A stretch of DNA of 64,000 nt from positions 62,001-126,000 of the forward strand of contig CAVRXB010000001.1 of assembly GCA_963724975.1 (NCBI GenBank), read 5' to 3'. Within the stretch, counting starts at the first letter, position 1, and each line of letters begins with the position of its first letter. The notes beneath the pieces are model-generated. The model was not told the DNA's origin. It was given only the letters and a program-made list of their open reading frames with translations, and searched no databases. Shown piece by piece: positions 45,346 through 54,185 of the stretch. The DNA comes from CAIWHR01 sp963724975. GTDB lineage: Bacteria > Pseudomonadota > Gammaproteobacteria > Burkholderiales > Casimicrobiaceae. The position numbers were made by a program, and so were the translations under genes.

Positions 45346-45866
45346 GCTCCCGTCAGCTGCTCGACCGTCATCCCGCGCTTGGCGGCGATCTCGGCCGGTG
45401 AATTCACGTTCTGCAACGCGTTCAACGTCGCGCGAACGAGGTTATAAGGATTCGTCGAGCCGTGACATTTGGCGAGCACGTTGGTGACGCCCACCACCTC
45501 GCACACGGCGCGCATCGGACCGCCGGCGATCACTCCGGTGCCATCCGCCGCGGGCTGCATGAACACCTTGGTGGCGCCATGGCGACCTTCGACGGCGTGG
45601 TGCACGGTGCCATTCTTGAGACTGACCTTGATCATCCGGCGGCGCGCCTCGTCCATCGCCTTCTGCACGGCGACCGGGACTTCCTTCGCCTTGCCCTTGC
45701 CCATGCCGACGCGGCCGTTGCCATCGCCGACGACGGTGAGCGCCGCGAACGCGAGAATCCGCCCGCCCTTCACCACCTTGGTGACGCGGTTGATCGCGAT
45801 CATTTTTTCCTTGAGGCCGTCGCCGCGCTCGTCCTGCTGCTGTTGCCGTTGCTGCATTCGTGCCAT
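45342..45866 (-). CDS. rpsE: 30S ribosomal protein S5
   Basis: The product is 174 aa from MARMQQRQQQQDERGDGLKE. It has VTKVVKGGRILAFAALTVVG and GTGVIAGGPMRAVCEVVGV. The Gln-rich N-terminus is a small extension. Its stop overlaps the rpmD start by 4 bp. Confidence 0.97.
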   Translation of the reverse strand: MARMQQRQQQQDERGDGLKEKMIAINRVTKVVKGGRILAFAALTVVGDGNGRVGMGKGKAKEVPVAVQKAMDEARRRMIKVSLKNGTVHHAVEGRHGATKVFMQPAADGTGVIAGGPMRAVCEVVGVTNVLAKCHGSTNPYNLVRATLNALQNVNSPAEIAAKRGMTVEQLTGA

Positions 45867-45897
45867 GTCGGACCCTTGTCGTTTCGTCTGCGCCGCG

Positions 45898-46251
45898 TCA
45901 GAACTTGAGGCCGTGCTCGCGGGCCGCGTCGGCCAGCGCCTGCACGCGACCGTGATAGCGGAAGCCCGAGCGATCGAACGCAACTGACTCGATGCCGAGC
46001 GCCTTGGCGCGTTCGGCGATGCGCTTGCCGACCACGACCGCCGCTGCCTTGTTGCCGCCGTTTTTCACGTCCTTGCGCACTTCGGCCTCGAGCGTCGACG
46101 CGCTCGCGAGCACCTTGTCGCCCGTGGGCGCGACAATCTGCGCGTAGATATGGCAGTTCGAGCGGCTCACGACGAGACGCGTCGCACGCTGCTCGGCGAT
46201 CCGCAACCGCGTCTTGCGGGAGCGGCGAAGGCGAGCTTCTGTCTTGTTCAT
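45898..46251 (-). CDS. rplR: 50S ribosomal protein L18
   Basis: The product is 117 aa. It reads RSRKTRLRIAEQRATRLVV and ends FDRSGFRYHGRVQALADAAR, the L18 5S-rRNA-binding fold. It lies between rplF and rpsE. Confidence 0.97.
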   Translation of the reverse strand: MNKTEARLRRSRKTRLRIAEQRATRLVVSRSNCHIYAQIVAPTGDKVLASASTLEAEVRKDVKNGGNKAAAVVVGKRIAERAKALGIESVAFDRSGFRYHGRVQALADAAREHGLKF

Positions 46252-46272
46252 CGGTGACCTCTATCCCAGGGC

Positions 46273-46800
46273 TTACTTCTTCTTTGTCTCTTTGATCACG
46301 ACTCTTTCGTCGTGGTAGCGCACGCCCTTGCCCTTGTACGGCTCGGGCGGGCGATACGCGCGGATCTCGGCCGCAACCTGCCCGACCTGCTGCTTGTCGA
46401 TCCCCTTGACGAGGATTTCGGTTTGCACCGGCGTCTCGACCTTGACGCCCTTCGGCATCGTGTGGACCACGGGATGCGAAAAACCAAGCGACAGGTTGAT
46501 CTTGTCGCCGGCGGCCTGGGCGCGGAAACCCACACCGACCAGCGTCAGCTTCTTCTCGAAGCCCGCCGTGACGCCCTTGACCATGTTCGCCACCAGCGCG
46601 CGCAGCGTGCCGTGCATCGGGCCCGCTTCCTCATTGGCGGCCTTGCAGACCAGCGTGTCGCCGCTCTTCTCGATCGACACGTTGTCGCCGAAGGTGCGCG
46701 TAAGCGTGCCGAGCGGTCCCTTGACCGTGATCGAGCCGGTCGCCAGCGTCACTTCGACCTTGGCCGGCAGCGGAATGGGGTGGTTGCCAATGCGAGACAT
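46273..46800 (-). CDS. rplF: 50S ribosomal protein L6
   Basis: The product is 175 aa from MSRIGNHPIPLPAKVEVTLA. The family end PEPYKGKGVRYHDERVVIKE is present. It lies between rpsH and rplR. Confidence 0.98.
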   Translation of the reverse strand: MSRIGNHPIPLPAKVEVTLATGSITVKGPLGTLTRTFGDNVSIEKSGDTLVCKAANEEAGPMHGTLRALVANMVKGVTAGFEKKLTLVGVGFRAQAAGDKINLSLGFSHPVVHTMPKGVKVETPVQTEILVKGIDKQQVGQVAAEIRAYRPPEPYKGKGVRYHDERVVIKETKKK

Positions 46801-46816
46801 CTTTTCCTCTTATCGA

Positions 46817-47212
46817 TCAGGCGACGATGCAGAGCACTTCGCCGCCGACGCCGGAAGCGCGCGCCTTGCGGTCGGTCATCACGCCGTGCGACGTCGAGAC
46901 GATCGCAATCCCGAGGCCGTTCATGACGCGCGGAATGTCGTCCTTGCCCTTGTAGATACGCAGGCCGGGCTTCGAGACGCGCTCGATCTTCTCGATCACC
47001 GGCCGCCCGGCGTAATAGCGGAGCGCGATCTCGAGGACGGCCTTCGCGTCTTCGCCCGAGACCTTGAATCCCTCGATGTAGCCTTCGTCCTTCAGCACCT
47101 TCGCGATGGCCAGCTTGACCTTCGACGACGGCATCACGACGACGGTCTGCTCGACCATCTGCGCGTTGCGGATGCGCGTCAGCATGTCGGCGATCGGATC
47201 AGTCATGCTCAT
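46817..47212 (-). CDS. rpsH: 30S ribosomal protein S8
   Basis: The product is 131 aa. Starts MSMTDPIADMLTRIRNAQMV; the C-terminal KARASGVGGEVLCIVA binds 16S rRNA. In E. coli S8 is the translational repressor of the spc operon. Confidence 0.98.
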   Translation of the reverse strand: MSMTDPIADMLTRIRNAQMVEQTVVVMPSSKVKLAIAKVLKDEGYIEGFKVSGEDAKAVLEIALRYYAGRPVIEKIERVSKPGLRIYKGKDDIPRVMNGLGIAIVSTSHGVMTDRKARASGVGGEVLCIVA

Positions 47213-47249
47213 GCTTTAACCCCTCATTCCCGTTCGCTCAGTTGCGGAA

Positions 47250-47555
47250 TCACCAGCTGGCCTTGACGATGCCCGGCACCTCGCCGCTCATGGCGAACTC
47301 CCGCAGTTTGTTGCGGCCGAGGCCGAACTTGCGGAAATAGCCACGCGGGCGGCCGGTGATCGCGCAACGGTTGCGAAGGCGCGTCGGATTGGAATTGCGC
47401 GGCAGCGCTTGAACCTTGAGCCGGGCCGCCATCCGATCTTCGTCGGATGCTCTGGTGTTATTGATGATCGCGACCAGCATCAGGCGCTTCTTGGCGTACT
47501 TCTTCACCAAGGCACGGCGCTTCTCGTCACGGTTGATCAGGGAAAGTTTCGCCAT
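47250..47555 (-). CDS. rpsN: 30S ribosomal protein S14, zinc-free form
   Basis: The product is 101 aa from MAKLSLINRDEKRRALVKKY. It has RNRCAITGRPRGYFRKFGLG but no CXXC pairs, so this is the long, zinc-independent S14. It is not a stress paralogue, since it occupies the normal spc place between rplE and rpsH. Confidence 0.97.
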   Translation of the reverse strand: MAKLSLINRDEKRRALVKKYAKKRLMLVAIINNTRASDEDRMAARLKVQALPRNSNPTRLRNRCAITGRPRGYFRKFGLGRNKLREFAMSGEVPGIVKASW

Positions 47556-47562
47556 GTCGTCC

Positions 47563-48102
47563 TCAGCTCTTGAACGGGAAGCGGAATGCAGCCAGCAGTG
47601 CGCGCGCTTCCGCGTCGGTCTTCGCGGTCGTTGCAATCGAGATGTTCATCCCACGGATCATGTCGATCTTGTCGTACTCGATCTCCGGGAAGATGATCTG
47701 TTCCTTGACACCCATGTTGAAATTGCCGCGGCCGTCGAAAGACCGTGCGGACACGCCGCGGAAGTCGCGCACCCGCGGCAGCGAGATCGAGACAAGGCGG
47801 TCGAGGAACTCGTACATGCGTTCCTGCCGCAGCGTCACCATGCAGCCGATCGGATAGCCCTCGCGAATCTTGAAATTGGCGATGGCCTTTTTCGACTTGG
47901 TGATGACGGGCTTCTGCCCGGACACCTTCTGCATGTCGCCAGCAGCGTTCTCGAGCAGCTTCTTGTCGCCCGTCGCGTCACCCACGCCCATGTTGAGGAC
48001 GATCTTGGTGATGCGCGGCACTTCCATCGACGACTTGTAGCCGAACTGCTTCGTCAGCGCGGGTACGATTTCATTCTTGTAGACTTCCTTCAGGCGGGCC
48101 AT
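47563..48102 (-). CDS. rplE: 50S ribosomal protein L5
   Basis: The product is 179 aa. It has KIVLNMGVGDATGDKKLLEN, PVITKSKKAIANFKIREGYP and RGMNISIATTAKTDAEARAL. It binds 5S rRNA. Starts 12 bp after rplX. Confidence 0.98.
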   Translation of the reverse strand: MARLKEVYKNEIVPALTKQFGYKSSMEVPRITKIVLNMGVGDATGDKKLLENAAGDMQKVSGQKPVITKSKKAIANFKIREGYPIGCMVTLRQERMYEFLDRLVSISLPRVRDFRGVSARSFDGRGNFNMGVKEQIIFPEIEYDKIDMIRGMNISIATTAKTDAEARALLAAFRFPFKS

Positions 48103-48114
48103 GGCTTTCTCTCG

Positions 48115-48429
48115 TTATGCGTTGATCTGCTCGCCGTTGGACTTGTAGAAGCGCACCTTGCGGCCATCCTCGAGAACGCGGATGCCGACGCGGTCGGCCT
48201 TCTGCGTCACCGGGTTCCACAGCGCAACGTTGGAGATGTGGAGCGGCATGTCCTTGTTGACGATGCCGCCCTGCTCGCCCTTCATCGGGTTGGGACGCTG
48301 GTTCTTCTTCACCTGATTGACGCCGCCGACAATGACGTGCGTGGCCGACACCTCGGTCACCTGGCCCCGCTTGCCTTTGTCGCGACCGGCGATGACGACG
48401 ACGTTGTCGCCTTTTTTGATCTTGCGCAT
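48115..48429 (-). CDS. rplX: 50S ribosomal protein L24
   Basis: The product is 104 aa with the KOW motif at the N-terminus (IKKGDNVVVIAGRDKGKRGQ) and the conserved MPLHISNVALWNP. Second gene of the spc operon. Confidence 0.98.
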   Translation of the reverse strand: MRKIKKGDNVVVIAGRDKGKRGQVTEVSATHVIVGGVNQVKKNQRPNPMKGEQGGIVNKDMPLHISNVALWNPVTQKADRVGIRVLEDGRKVRFYKSNGEQINA

Positions 48430-48451
48430 TTGGTTACTCCCGCATGTCCGT

Positions 48452-48820
48452 CTAAAGCACTTCCGGCGCGAGCGAGACGATCTTCATGAATCGCTCGGTG
48501 CGGAGCTCGCGCGTGACGGGCCCGAATATGCGCGTGCCGATCGGCTCGAGCTTCGGCGTGAGCAGCACGGCGGCGTTGGTGTCGAAACGTACCCGCGCGC
48601 CATCGTCACGGCGCACGCCGTGGCGTGTGCGCACAACGACGGCGTTGTAGATCTCGCCCTTCTTTACGCGTCCGCGCGGGGCCGCATCCTTGATGCTGAC
48701 CTTGATCACGTCGCCGATATGGGCGTAGCGGCGCTTGGAGCCTCCCAGCACCTTGATACACATGACGCGGCGGGCGCCGGTGTTATCGGCGACCTCCAGC
48801 ATCGACTGCATCTGGATCAT
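48452..48820 (-). CDS. rplN: 50S ribosomal protein L14
   Basis: The product is 122 aa, the exact family length. It starts MIQMQSMLEVADNTGARRVM and carries AHIGDVIKVSIKDAAPRGRV. First gene of the spc operon, with its own promoter upstream. Confidence 0.98.
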   Translation of the reverse strand: MIQMQSMLEVADNTGARRVMCIKVLGGSKRRYAHIGDVIKVSIKDAAPRGRVKKGEIYNAVVVRTRHGVRRDDGARVRFDTNAAVLLTPKLEPIGTRIFGPVTRELRTERFMKIVSLAPEVL

Positions 48821-48984
48821 TGCTGCTTCTCCAACTTAACCCGCGTTGCGCGCCGGCGCCACGTGAGAGCTGCGGCGACGGTCGCGGCAAAAATTGCGCC
48901 GCGGCCAGTTTTGGACCCCGTCCGGGGAAGACCCGCGGCGGAGACCCTGGTTACGGATATCGGGGTTGCCGCGGGGAAACGAAA

Positions 48985-49013
48985 ATTATGACAGGCTTTC
49001 CCCGCCTGTGCAA
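48985..49013 (-). promoter_or_regulatory. Sigma70 promoter of the spc operon (upstream of rplN)
   Basis: On the minus strand -35 TTGCAC (49008-49013) and -10 CATAAT (48985-48990) are 17 bp apart, in the unusually long 214-bp gap between rpsQ and rplN. The -10 lies about 165 bp before rplN, so the message would have a leader of about 155 nt. The spacer holds a short dyad (AGGC...GCCT). Confidence 0.75.
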
Positions 49014-49034
49014 CCGATATTGCGAATCAATAGG

Positions 49035-49331
49035 TTAGATCACCTTGGCCTTTTCGATCAGCCGGGTGACCCGGTACGCTTTCGTCTTGGCGAGCTTGCG
49101 GCACGCCGCGATCTCGACCAGGTCGCCTTCCTTGAATTCGTTCTTTTCGTCGTGCGCGTGGTACTTGTGGCTCTTGGTCACGACCTTGCCGTAGAGCGCG
49201 TGCTTGACCCGCCGCTCGACCAGCACCGTCACCGTCTTGTCCATCTTGTCGCTGACGACCCGGCCGGTCAGCGTGTGGATGATTGTCTTCTTGGTCGCCG
49301 GGGCGCTCCCGGCCGTCGTTTGCTCGGTCAT
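49035..49331 (-). CDS. rpsQ: 30S ribosomal protein S17
   Basis: The product is 98 aa. An N-terminal extension of about 12 residues (MTEQTTAGSAPATKK) precedes the S17 core LTGRVVSDKMDKTVTVLVER. Last gene of the S10 operon. Confidence 0.97.
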   Translation of the reverse strand: MTEQTTAGSAPATKKTIIHTLTGRVVSDKMDKTVTVLVERRVKHALYGKVVTKSHKYHAHDEKNEFKEGDLVEIAACRKLAKTKAYRVTRLIEKAKVI

Positions 49332-49333
49332 CG

Positions 49334-49552
49334 TCAGGCCTGCGTTTTCTGGTGGATCAGCGTACGGGCGCGCGCGATATTGCGCCGCACCTGCTTGATC
49401 TTTGCGTTGTTCGTGAGCTGCTGGGTGGCGATCTGCATCCTCAGCCCGAACTGCTCCTTGAGCAGCGCGTCGAGCTCAGTCTTCAACTCGTCGGCGGATT
49501 TGGCCGCGAGCGCCTTTCTTGTTTGCGCAATCTTCATCATCGCCTCCGTCAA
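49334..49552 (-). CDS. rpmC: 50S ribosomal protein L29
   Basis: The product is 72 aa, mostly two helices. It has LKTELDALLKEQFGLRMQIA and IKQVRRNIARARTLIHQK. It overlaps the rplP stop by 4 bp. Confidence 0.96.
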   Translation of the reverse strand: MTEAMMKIAQTRKALAAKSADELKTELDALLKEQFGLRMQIATQQLTNNAKIKQVRRNIARARTLIHQKTQA

Positions 49553-49965
49553 CCGCCGACTAGGCGGTGGATGAACGTCGTGCGGATCGGCAGCTTCGCT
49601 GCGGCGAGCGCGAACGCTTCGCGCGCAATCGTCTCGTCGACGCCGTCCATCTCGTAGAGGACTTTGCCGGGCACAATCTCCGCGACGTAGTACTCCGGGT
49701 TGCCCTTGCCGTTACCCATCCGGACTTCGGCGGGCTTCTGCGACACAGGCTTGTCCGGGAAGATCCGGATCCAGACACGGCCACCGCGCTTGATATGGCG
49801 CGTCATCGCGCGCCGCGCCGCCTCGATCTGGCGCGCGGTCAGGCGGCCGCGGCCGACGGCCTTCAAGCCGTACTCGCCGAAGCTCACCTTGTTGCCGATG
49901 GTCGCAACGCCCTTGTTGCGGCCCTTTTGCTCCTTGCGGTACTTCCTTCTAGCTGGCTGCAGCAT
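49549..49965 (-). CDS. rplP: 50S ribosomal protein L16
   Basis: The product is 138 aa. It starts MLQPARRKYRKEQKGRNKGV and has VWIRIFPDKPVSQKPAEVRM. The start overlaps the end of rpsC by 17 bp. Confidence 0.98.
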   Translation of the reverse strand: MLQPARRKYRKEQKGRNKGVATIGNKVSFGEYGLKAVGRGRLTARQIEAARRAMTRHIKRGGRVWIRIFPDKPVSQKPAEVRMGNGKGNPEYYVAEIVPGKVLYEMDGVDETIAREAFALAAAKLPIRTTFIHRLVGG

Positions 49966-50665
49966 TCTTCACTCCCGCTCGACGGGGACGCTTCGGCGCT
50001 TCCGGCGCCGGGGCAGGCGCCGCCGGCTCCGCGTTGTGCGCCAGCACCTCGCCCTTGAATACCCATACCTTGATGCCGATCACGCCATAGGTCGTGCGTG
50101 CCTCGGAAAAACCGTAGTCGATATCGGCGCGCAAGGTGTGCAGCGGCACGCGGCCTTCGCGGTACCACTCGGTGCGTGCGATCTCGATCCCGTTCAAGCG
50201 GCCCGCGCACATGATCTTGATCCCCTGCGCACCGAGGCGCATCGCGTTTTGCATCGCGCGCTTCATTGCGCGGCGGAACATGATCCGTTTTTCGAGCTGC
50301 TGGCCGATCGAATCGGCGATCAGCTGCGCATCGATCTCGGGCTTCCTGATTTCCTCGATATTGAGACCGACTTCGCCGCCCATCATCCGCCGCAAGTCGG
50401 CGCGCAGCGTCTCGATGTCCTCGCCCTTCTTGCCGATCACAACACCGGGTCGCGCGCTGTGGATCGTGATCCGCGCATTCTTGGCCGGACGCTCGATCGT
50501 GATCTTACCGACTGACGCGTGGCCGAGCTTCTTTTTCAGGTACTCGCGGACCTTGATGTCTTCCTTCAGCGTGGGCGCGAAATTCTTGCTGTTCGCGAAC
50601 CACTTCGACGTCCAGTTGCGCGTGACGGCGAGGCGGAAGCCAGTCGGATGAATTTTCTGTCCCAT
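49949..50665 (-). CDS. rpsC: 30S ribosomal protein S3
   Basis: The product is 238 aa. It starts MGQKIHPTGFRLAVTRNWTS, has the KH domain GVVIGKKGEDIETLRADLRR, and a C-terminal Ala/Pro-rich tail (APAPAPEAPKRPRRAG). The tail overlaps the rplP start. Confidence 0.98.
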   Translation of the reverse strand: MGQKIHPTGFRLAVTRNWTSKWFANSKNFAPTLKEDIKVREYLKKKLGHASVGKITIERPAKNARITIHSARPGVVIGKKGEDIETLRADLRRMMGGEVGLNIEEIRKPEIDAQLIADSIGQQLEKRIMFRRAMKRAMQNAMRLGAQGIKIMCAGRLNGIEIARTEWYREGRVPLHTLRADIDYGFSEARTTYGVIGIKVWVFKGEVLAHNAEPAAPAPAPEAPKRPRRAGVKNAAAS

Positions 50666-50674
50666 GAGGTTTCC

Positions 50675-51010
50675 TTATTTGCCGTCGCCGACGACGACGT
50701 GGATGTGGCAGGTCTGCTTCATGATCACGTTGCCACGGCCCTTGGCGCGCGCGGTGAAGCGGCGCAGGCTCTCGGCCTTGTCGACGTAGATTGTCTTCAC
50801 GCGAAGCTCGTCGACGTCGGCACCGTCATTGTGCTCGGCGTTGGCGATTGCCGACTCGAGCACCTTCTTGATGATGACGGCGCCCTTCTTCGGACTGAAC
50901 GCGAGCACGTTCAACGCCTTGTCGACCGGCAGGCCGCGAATCTGGTCGGCGACGAGCCGCCCCTTCTGGGCCGACAACCGGACGCCGCGCAGGATTGCCT
51001 TTGTTTCCAT
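50675..51010 (-). CDS. rplV: 50S ribosomal protein L22
   Basis: The product is 111 aa. It has GVRLSAQKGRLVADQIRGLP and the beta-hairpin segment LRRFTARAKGRGNVIMKQTC that lines the exit tunnel. No macrolide-type deletion is seen in the hairpin. Confidence 0.98.
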   Translation of the reverse strand: METKAILRGVRLSAQKGRLVADQIRGLPVDKALNVLAFSPKKGAVIIKKVLESAIANAEHNDGADVDELRVKTIYVDKAESLRRFTARAKGRGNVIMKQTCHIHVVVGDGK

Positions 51011-51019
51011 CGCGTTCTC

Positions 51020-51317
51020 CTACTTCTTCGGCGGCGCTGCAGGCGCCGCGACCTTCTTGTCGGACGAATGGCCCTTGAACGTGCGCGTCAGCGCGAATTC
51101 ACCGAGCTTGTGGCCGACCATGTTCTCGGAAACGTAGACCGGGATGTGCTGCTTGCCGTTGTGGACGGCGATCGTGAGCCCCAACGAAGTCGGGCGTGAT
51201 CGTCGAGCGGCGCGACCAGGTCCTGATCGGCTTCTTGTCGTTGGTCGCGCGCGCAGCGTCCACCTTCGCGAGCAGGTGGCCATCGACGAACGGACCTTTC
51301 TTGATTGAACGAGCCAT
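51020..51317 (-). CDS. rpsS: 30S ribosomal protein S19 (one-base frame break)
   Basis: The first part reads MARSIKKGPFVDGHLLAKVD ... TITPDFVG, and the second LTIAVHNGKQHIPVYVSENM ... EFALTRTFKGHSSDKK. Both are perfect S19 sequence but in different frames. The break is at a run of four G on the minus strand (about 51179-51182), where three G would restore VGLTIAV. S19 is essential, so this is almost surely a sequencing error; the true protein is about 98 aa, ending in an Ala/Pro/Lys tail. Confidence 0.93.
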
Positions 51318-51340
51318 CGCTTATCCTCAGTTACCCTCAG

Positions 51341-52174
51341 TTACCCTTTAGTGGCGTGCCGACGGCGAACGATCATCGTGTCGGTGCGCTTGTTCTTGCG
51401 CGTCTTGTAGCCCTTGGCCGGCGTGCCCCACGGCGACACCGGGTGATGCCGGCCGCCGCCACCGTTGGTGCGTCCGCCCATCGGATGGTCGACCGGATTC
51501 ATCGAGATCGCGCGCACGGTCGGACGGATGCCGCGCCAGCGGTTCGCGCCGGCCTTGCCGATCGAGCGCAGGCTGTGCTCTTCGTTGCCGACTTCACCGA
51601 TCGTCGCGCGACAGTTGACGTGCACCTTGCGGATTTCGCCGGAGCGAAGCCGCAGCTGGGCGTATTCGCCTTCTCGCGCGAGGAGCTGCACTGCGGCGCC
51701 CGCCGAACGCGCGAGTTGCGCGCCTTTGCCTGGCAGCATCTCGATACAGTGAACCGTCGTGCCGACCGGGATGTTGCGCAGCGGAAGGCAATTGCCCGGC
51801 TTGATCGGCGCTTCGGACCCTGACTGCAGCACTGTGCCGACCGTCACGCCGCGAGGCGCAATCATGTATCGCCGCTCGCCGTCGGCGTACAGCAGAAGCG
51901 CCAGATGCGCGCTGCGGTTAGGGTCGTATTCGAGCCGCTCGACCTTCGCCGCCACTTCGTCCTTGTTGCGCTTGAAGTCGACGACGCGGTAGTGCTGCTT
52001 GTGGCCGCCGCCCTTGTGCCGCATCGTAATGTGGCCGTTGTTGTTGCGGCCCGAACCACGCTTCTGGCTCTCGGTGAGCGCGTCGACCGGCCGTCCCTTG
52101 TACAGGTGCGGATGGACGACCTTGACCACCGCGCGGCGCCCCGGCGATGTCGGCTTCACTTTTTGCAGTGGCAT
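51341..52174 (-). CDS. rplB: 50S ribosomal protein L2
   Basis: The product is 277 aa. It has the peptidyl-transferase-site loop MNPVDHPMGGRTNGGGGRHH with the conserved His, then PVSPWGTPAKGYKTRKNKRT. One or two residues longer than usual at the end. Confidence 0.98.
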   Translation of the reverse strand: MPLQKVKPTSPGRRAVVKVVHPHLYKGRPVDALTESQKRGSGRNNNGHITMRHKGGGHKQHYRVVDFKRNKDEVAAKVERLEYDPNRSAHLALLLYADGERRYMIAPRGVTVGTVLQSGSEAPIKPGNCLPLRNIPVGTTVHCIEMLPGKGAQLARSAGAAVQLLAREGEYAQLRLRSGEIRKVHVNCRATIGEVGNEEHSLRSIGKAGANRWRGIRPTVRAISMNPVDHPMGGRTNGGGGRHHPVSPWGTPAKGYKTRKNKRTDTMIVRRRHATKG

Positions 52175-52175
52175 C

Positions 52176-52490
52176 TTATTTCTCCGCCGCGAAGTTGATT
52201 TCCTGGCCGGCCTTCAAACAGACGTAGGCCTTTTTCCAGCTGCGACGACGGCCCTTGTATTGACCGAAGCGCTTGGCCTTGCCGCCGACATTGGCGATCT
52301 GAACGCTGTCGACGTCGACCTTGAACATTGCCTCGACGGCGGCCTTCACCTCCGGCTTGGTCGCGTTCGGCATGACCTTGAAGATCACCTGCGAGTGCTT
52401 GTCGGCGATGTACGTGCCCTTTTCGGACACGACCGGCGCCAGCAGCACTGTAGCGAGACGGGCGGAGTCGTATTGTCGGGTGGCGGTCAT
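52176..52490 (-). CDS. rplW: 50S ribosomal protein L23
   Basis: The product is 104 aa. It has VLLAPVVSEKGTYIADKHSQ and VKAAVEAMFKVDVDSVQIAN, the L23 fold that docks trigger factor and SRP at the tunnel exit. Overlaps rplD by 4 bp. Confidence 0.97.
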   Translation of the reverse strand: MTATRQYDSARLATVLLAPVVSEKGTYIADKHSQVIFKVMPNATKPEVKAAVEAMFKVDVDSVQIANVGGKAKRFGQYKGRRRSWKKAYVCLKAGQEINFAAEK

Positions 52491-53110
52491 CCCAGCATCT
52501 CCTCGAATTGCGACAGCGCGCCCTTCGTCAGCACGACGTTGTTGAAACGTACGAGGCTCACGGGGTCGACTTCACGCGTATCGAGCACCAGCACGTCCGG
52601 AAGATTGCGCGACGACAGAAACACGTTCTCGTCGAACTGGTCGGTGACGACGAGCACGGTGCCCGTGAGGCCGAGCGACTTGATCTTTTGCACGAACAGC
52701 TTGGTCTTGGGCGCGTCCACCGCGATCGTCTCGATGACCGCGAGCCGGCCTTCGCGCACCAGCTGCGAGAGGATCGCGGCAACGCCGGCGCGATACATCT
52801 TTCGGTTCACCTTGTGCGAGAAATTCTCGTCGGGCGAGCTTGGGAAGATCTTGCCGCCGCCGCGCCACAGCGGGCTGTTGGCCTGGCCCGCGCGTGCGCG
52901 GCCCGTGCCTTTCTGCGCCCACGGCTTGCGGTGCGATTTGTTGACGTCGGCGCGGCCCTTCTGCTTGCGGTTGCCGCTGCGCGCGTTCGCCTGAAACGCG
53001 GTGACGAGCTGGTGGATCAGCGGTTCGTTGTAGTCGCGCGCGAAGAGTGCGTCCGACCCGGCGATGGTCGCCGCGGGCTTGCCTTCGCCATTGATCAGCT
53101 TGAGATCCAT
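52487..53110 (-). CDS. rplD: 50S ribosomal protein L4
   Basis: The product is 207 aa from MDLKLINGEGKPAATIAGSD. It has the tunnel loop region RKPWAQKGTGRARAGQANSP. In gammaproteobacteria L4 regulates the S10 operon; whether it does so here is unknown. Two bases separate it from rplC. Confidence 0.98.
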   Translation of the reverse strand: MDLKLINGEGKPAATIAGSDALFARDYNEPLIHQLVTAFQANARSGNRKQKGRADVNKSHRKPWAQKGTGRARAGQANSPLWRGGGKIFPSSPDENFSHKVNRKMYRAGVAAILSQLVREGRLAVIETIAVDAPKTKLFVQKIKSLGLTGTVLVVTDQFDENVFLSSRNLPDVLVLDTREVDPVSLVRFNNVVLTKGALSQFEEMLG

Positions 53111-53112
53111 GG

Positions 53113-53769
53113 TCAGGCCCCCTTCTTCGCAGGCGTCTTGGCGGCGCGGCGGACGACGATATGGCCGCCGTCGGCGCCGGGCACGCAGCCCTTCACCAGC
53201 AGAAGGCCGCGCTCGGTGTCCACACGGACGACCTTCAACGTCTGCGTCGTGCACGTCACGTTGCCAAGCTGACCCGACATCCGCTTGCCGGGAAACACGC
53301 GGCCAGGATCCTGCGCCATGCCGATCGAGCCCGGCGTATTGTGCGAGCGCGAGTTACCGTGCGACGCGCGGTTCGAGCTGAAGTTGTGGCGCTTGATCAC
53401 GCCCGAGAAGCCCTTGCCCTTCGACGTCCCGGTCACATCGACGAGGTCGCCGACCTGGAACGTGTCGACGGCGATCACGCCACCGACCTTGAGTTCCGCG
53501 AGCTGTTCCGGCGCCACCGGAAATTCGCGCAACTGCGTGCCCGCCTCGACCCCCGCCTTCGCGAGATGTCCCGCCTGCGGTTTCGACACGCGCGACGCGC
53601 GCCGCTTGCCGAATGTCACCTGAACCGCGGCGTAGCCGTCAGTCTCAGGCGTCTTGATCTGCGTGACGCGGTTGTTCGCGACGTCGAGCACCGTCACCGG
53701 GACGGCGCTGCCGTCGTCGGTGAAGACGCGGGTCATCCCGATCTTGCGTCCTACCAGTCCGAGAGACAT
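53113..53769 (-). CDS. rplC: 50S ribosomal protein L3
   Basis: The product is 218 aa from MSLGLVGRKIGMTRVFTDDG. It has SKGKGFSGVIKRHNFSSNRA and the methylated-Gln region SIGMAQDPGRVFPGKRMSG near the peptidyl-transferase centre. Confidence 0.98.
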   Translation of the reverse strand: MSLGLVGRKIGMTRVFTDDGSAVPVTVLDVANNRVTQIKTPETDGYAAVQVTFGKRRASRVSKPQAGHLAKAGVEAGTQLREFPVAPEQLAELKVGGVIAVDTFQVGDLVDVTGTSKGKGFSGVIKRHNFSSNRASHGNSRSHNTPGSIGMAQDPGRVFPGKRMSGQLGNVTCTTQTLKVVRVDTERGLLLVKGCVPGADGGHIVVRRAAKTPAKKGA

Positions 53770-53834
53770 TTTCGTGTCCTTAGTTATCCAAATCATCCCG
53801 CCGATTACGATTGACCGGCGGCGTTGTTAAACGA

Positions 53835-54146
53835 CTACTGCAGCTTGATTTCCACGTCCACGCCGGCAGGCAGATCGAGCTTCATCAACTGATCGACCGT
53901 CTTGTCGGTCGGGTCGATGATATCCATCAGCCGCAGGTGCGTCCGGATCTCGAACTGGTCACGCGACGTCTTGTTCACGTGCGGCGAGCGAAGCACGTTG
54001 TAGCGCTCGATCTTCGTCGGCAGCGGCACCGGGCCGCGGACGACGGCACCGGAGCGCTTCGCCGTCTCGACAATCTCCATCGCCGACTGGTCGATCAGCT
54101 TGTAATCGAACGCCTTCAGCCGGATGCGGATGCGTTGGTTGTTCAT
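53835..54146 (-). CDS. rpsJ: 30S ribosomal protein S10 (NusE)
   Basis: The product is 103 aa. It reads MNNQRIRIRLKAFDYKLIDQ and RSPHVNKTSRDQFEIRTHLR. It also acts as NusE in antitermination. First gene of the S10 group; a large inverted repeat lies between it and tuf. Confidence 0.98.
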   Translation of the reverse strand: MNNQRIRIRLKAFDYKLIDQSAMEIVETAKRSGAVVRGPVPLPTKIERYNVLRSPHVNKTSRDQFEIRTHLRLMDIIDPTDKTVDQLMKLDLPAGVDVEIKLQ

Positions 54147-54185
54147 GTGTTTCCTTCGCTCGACGCTAGTTTCGTTCTATTCCGT

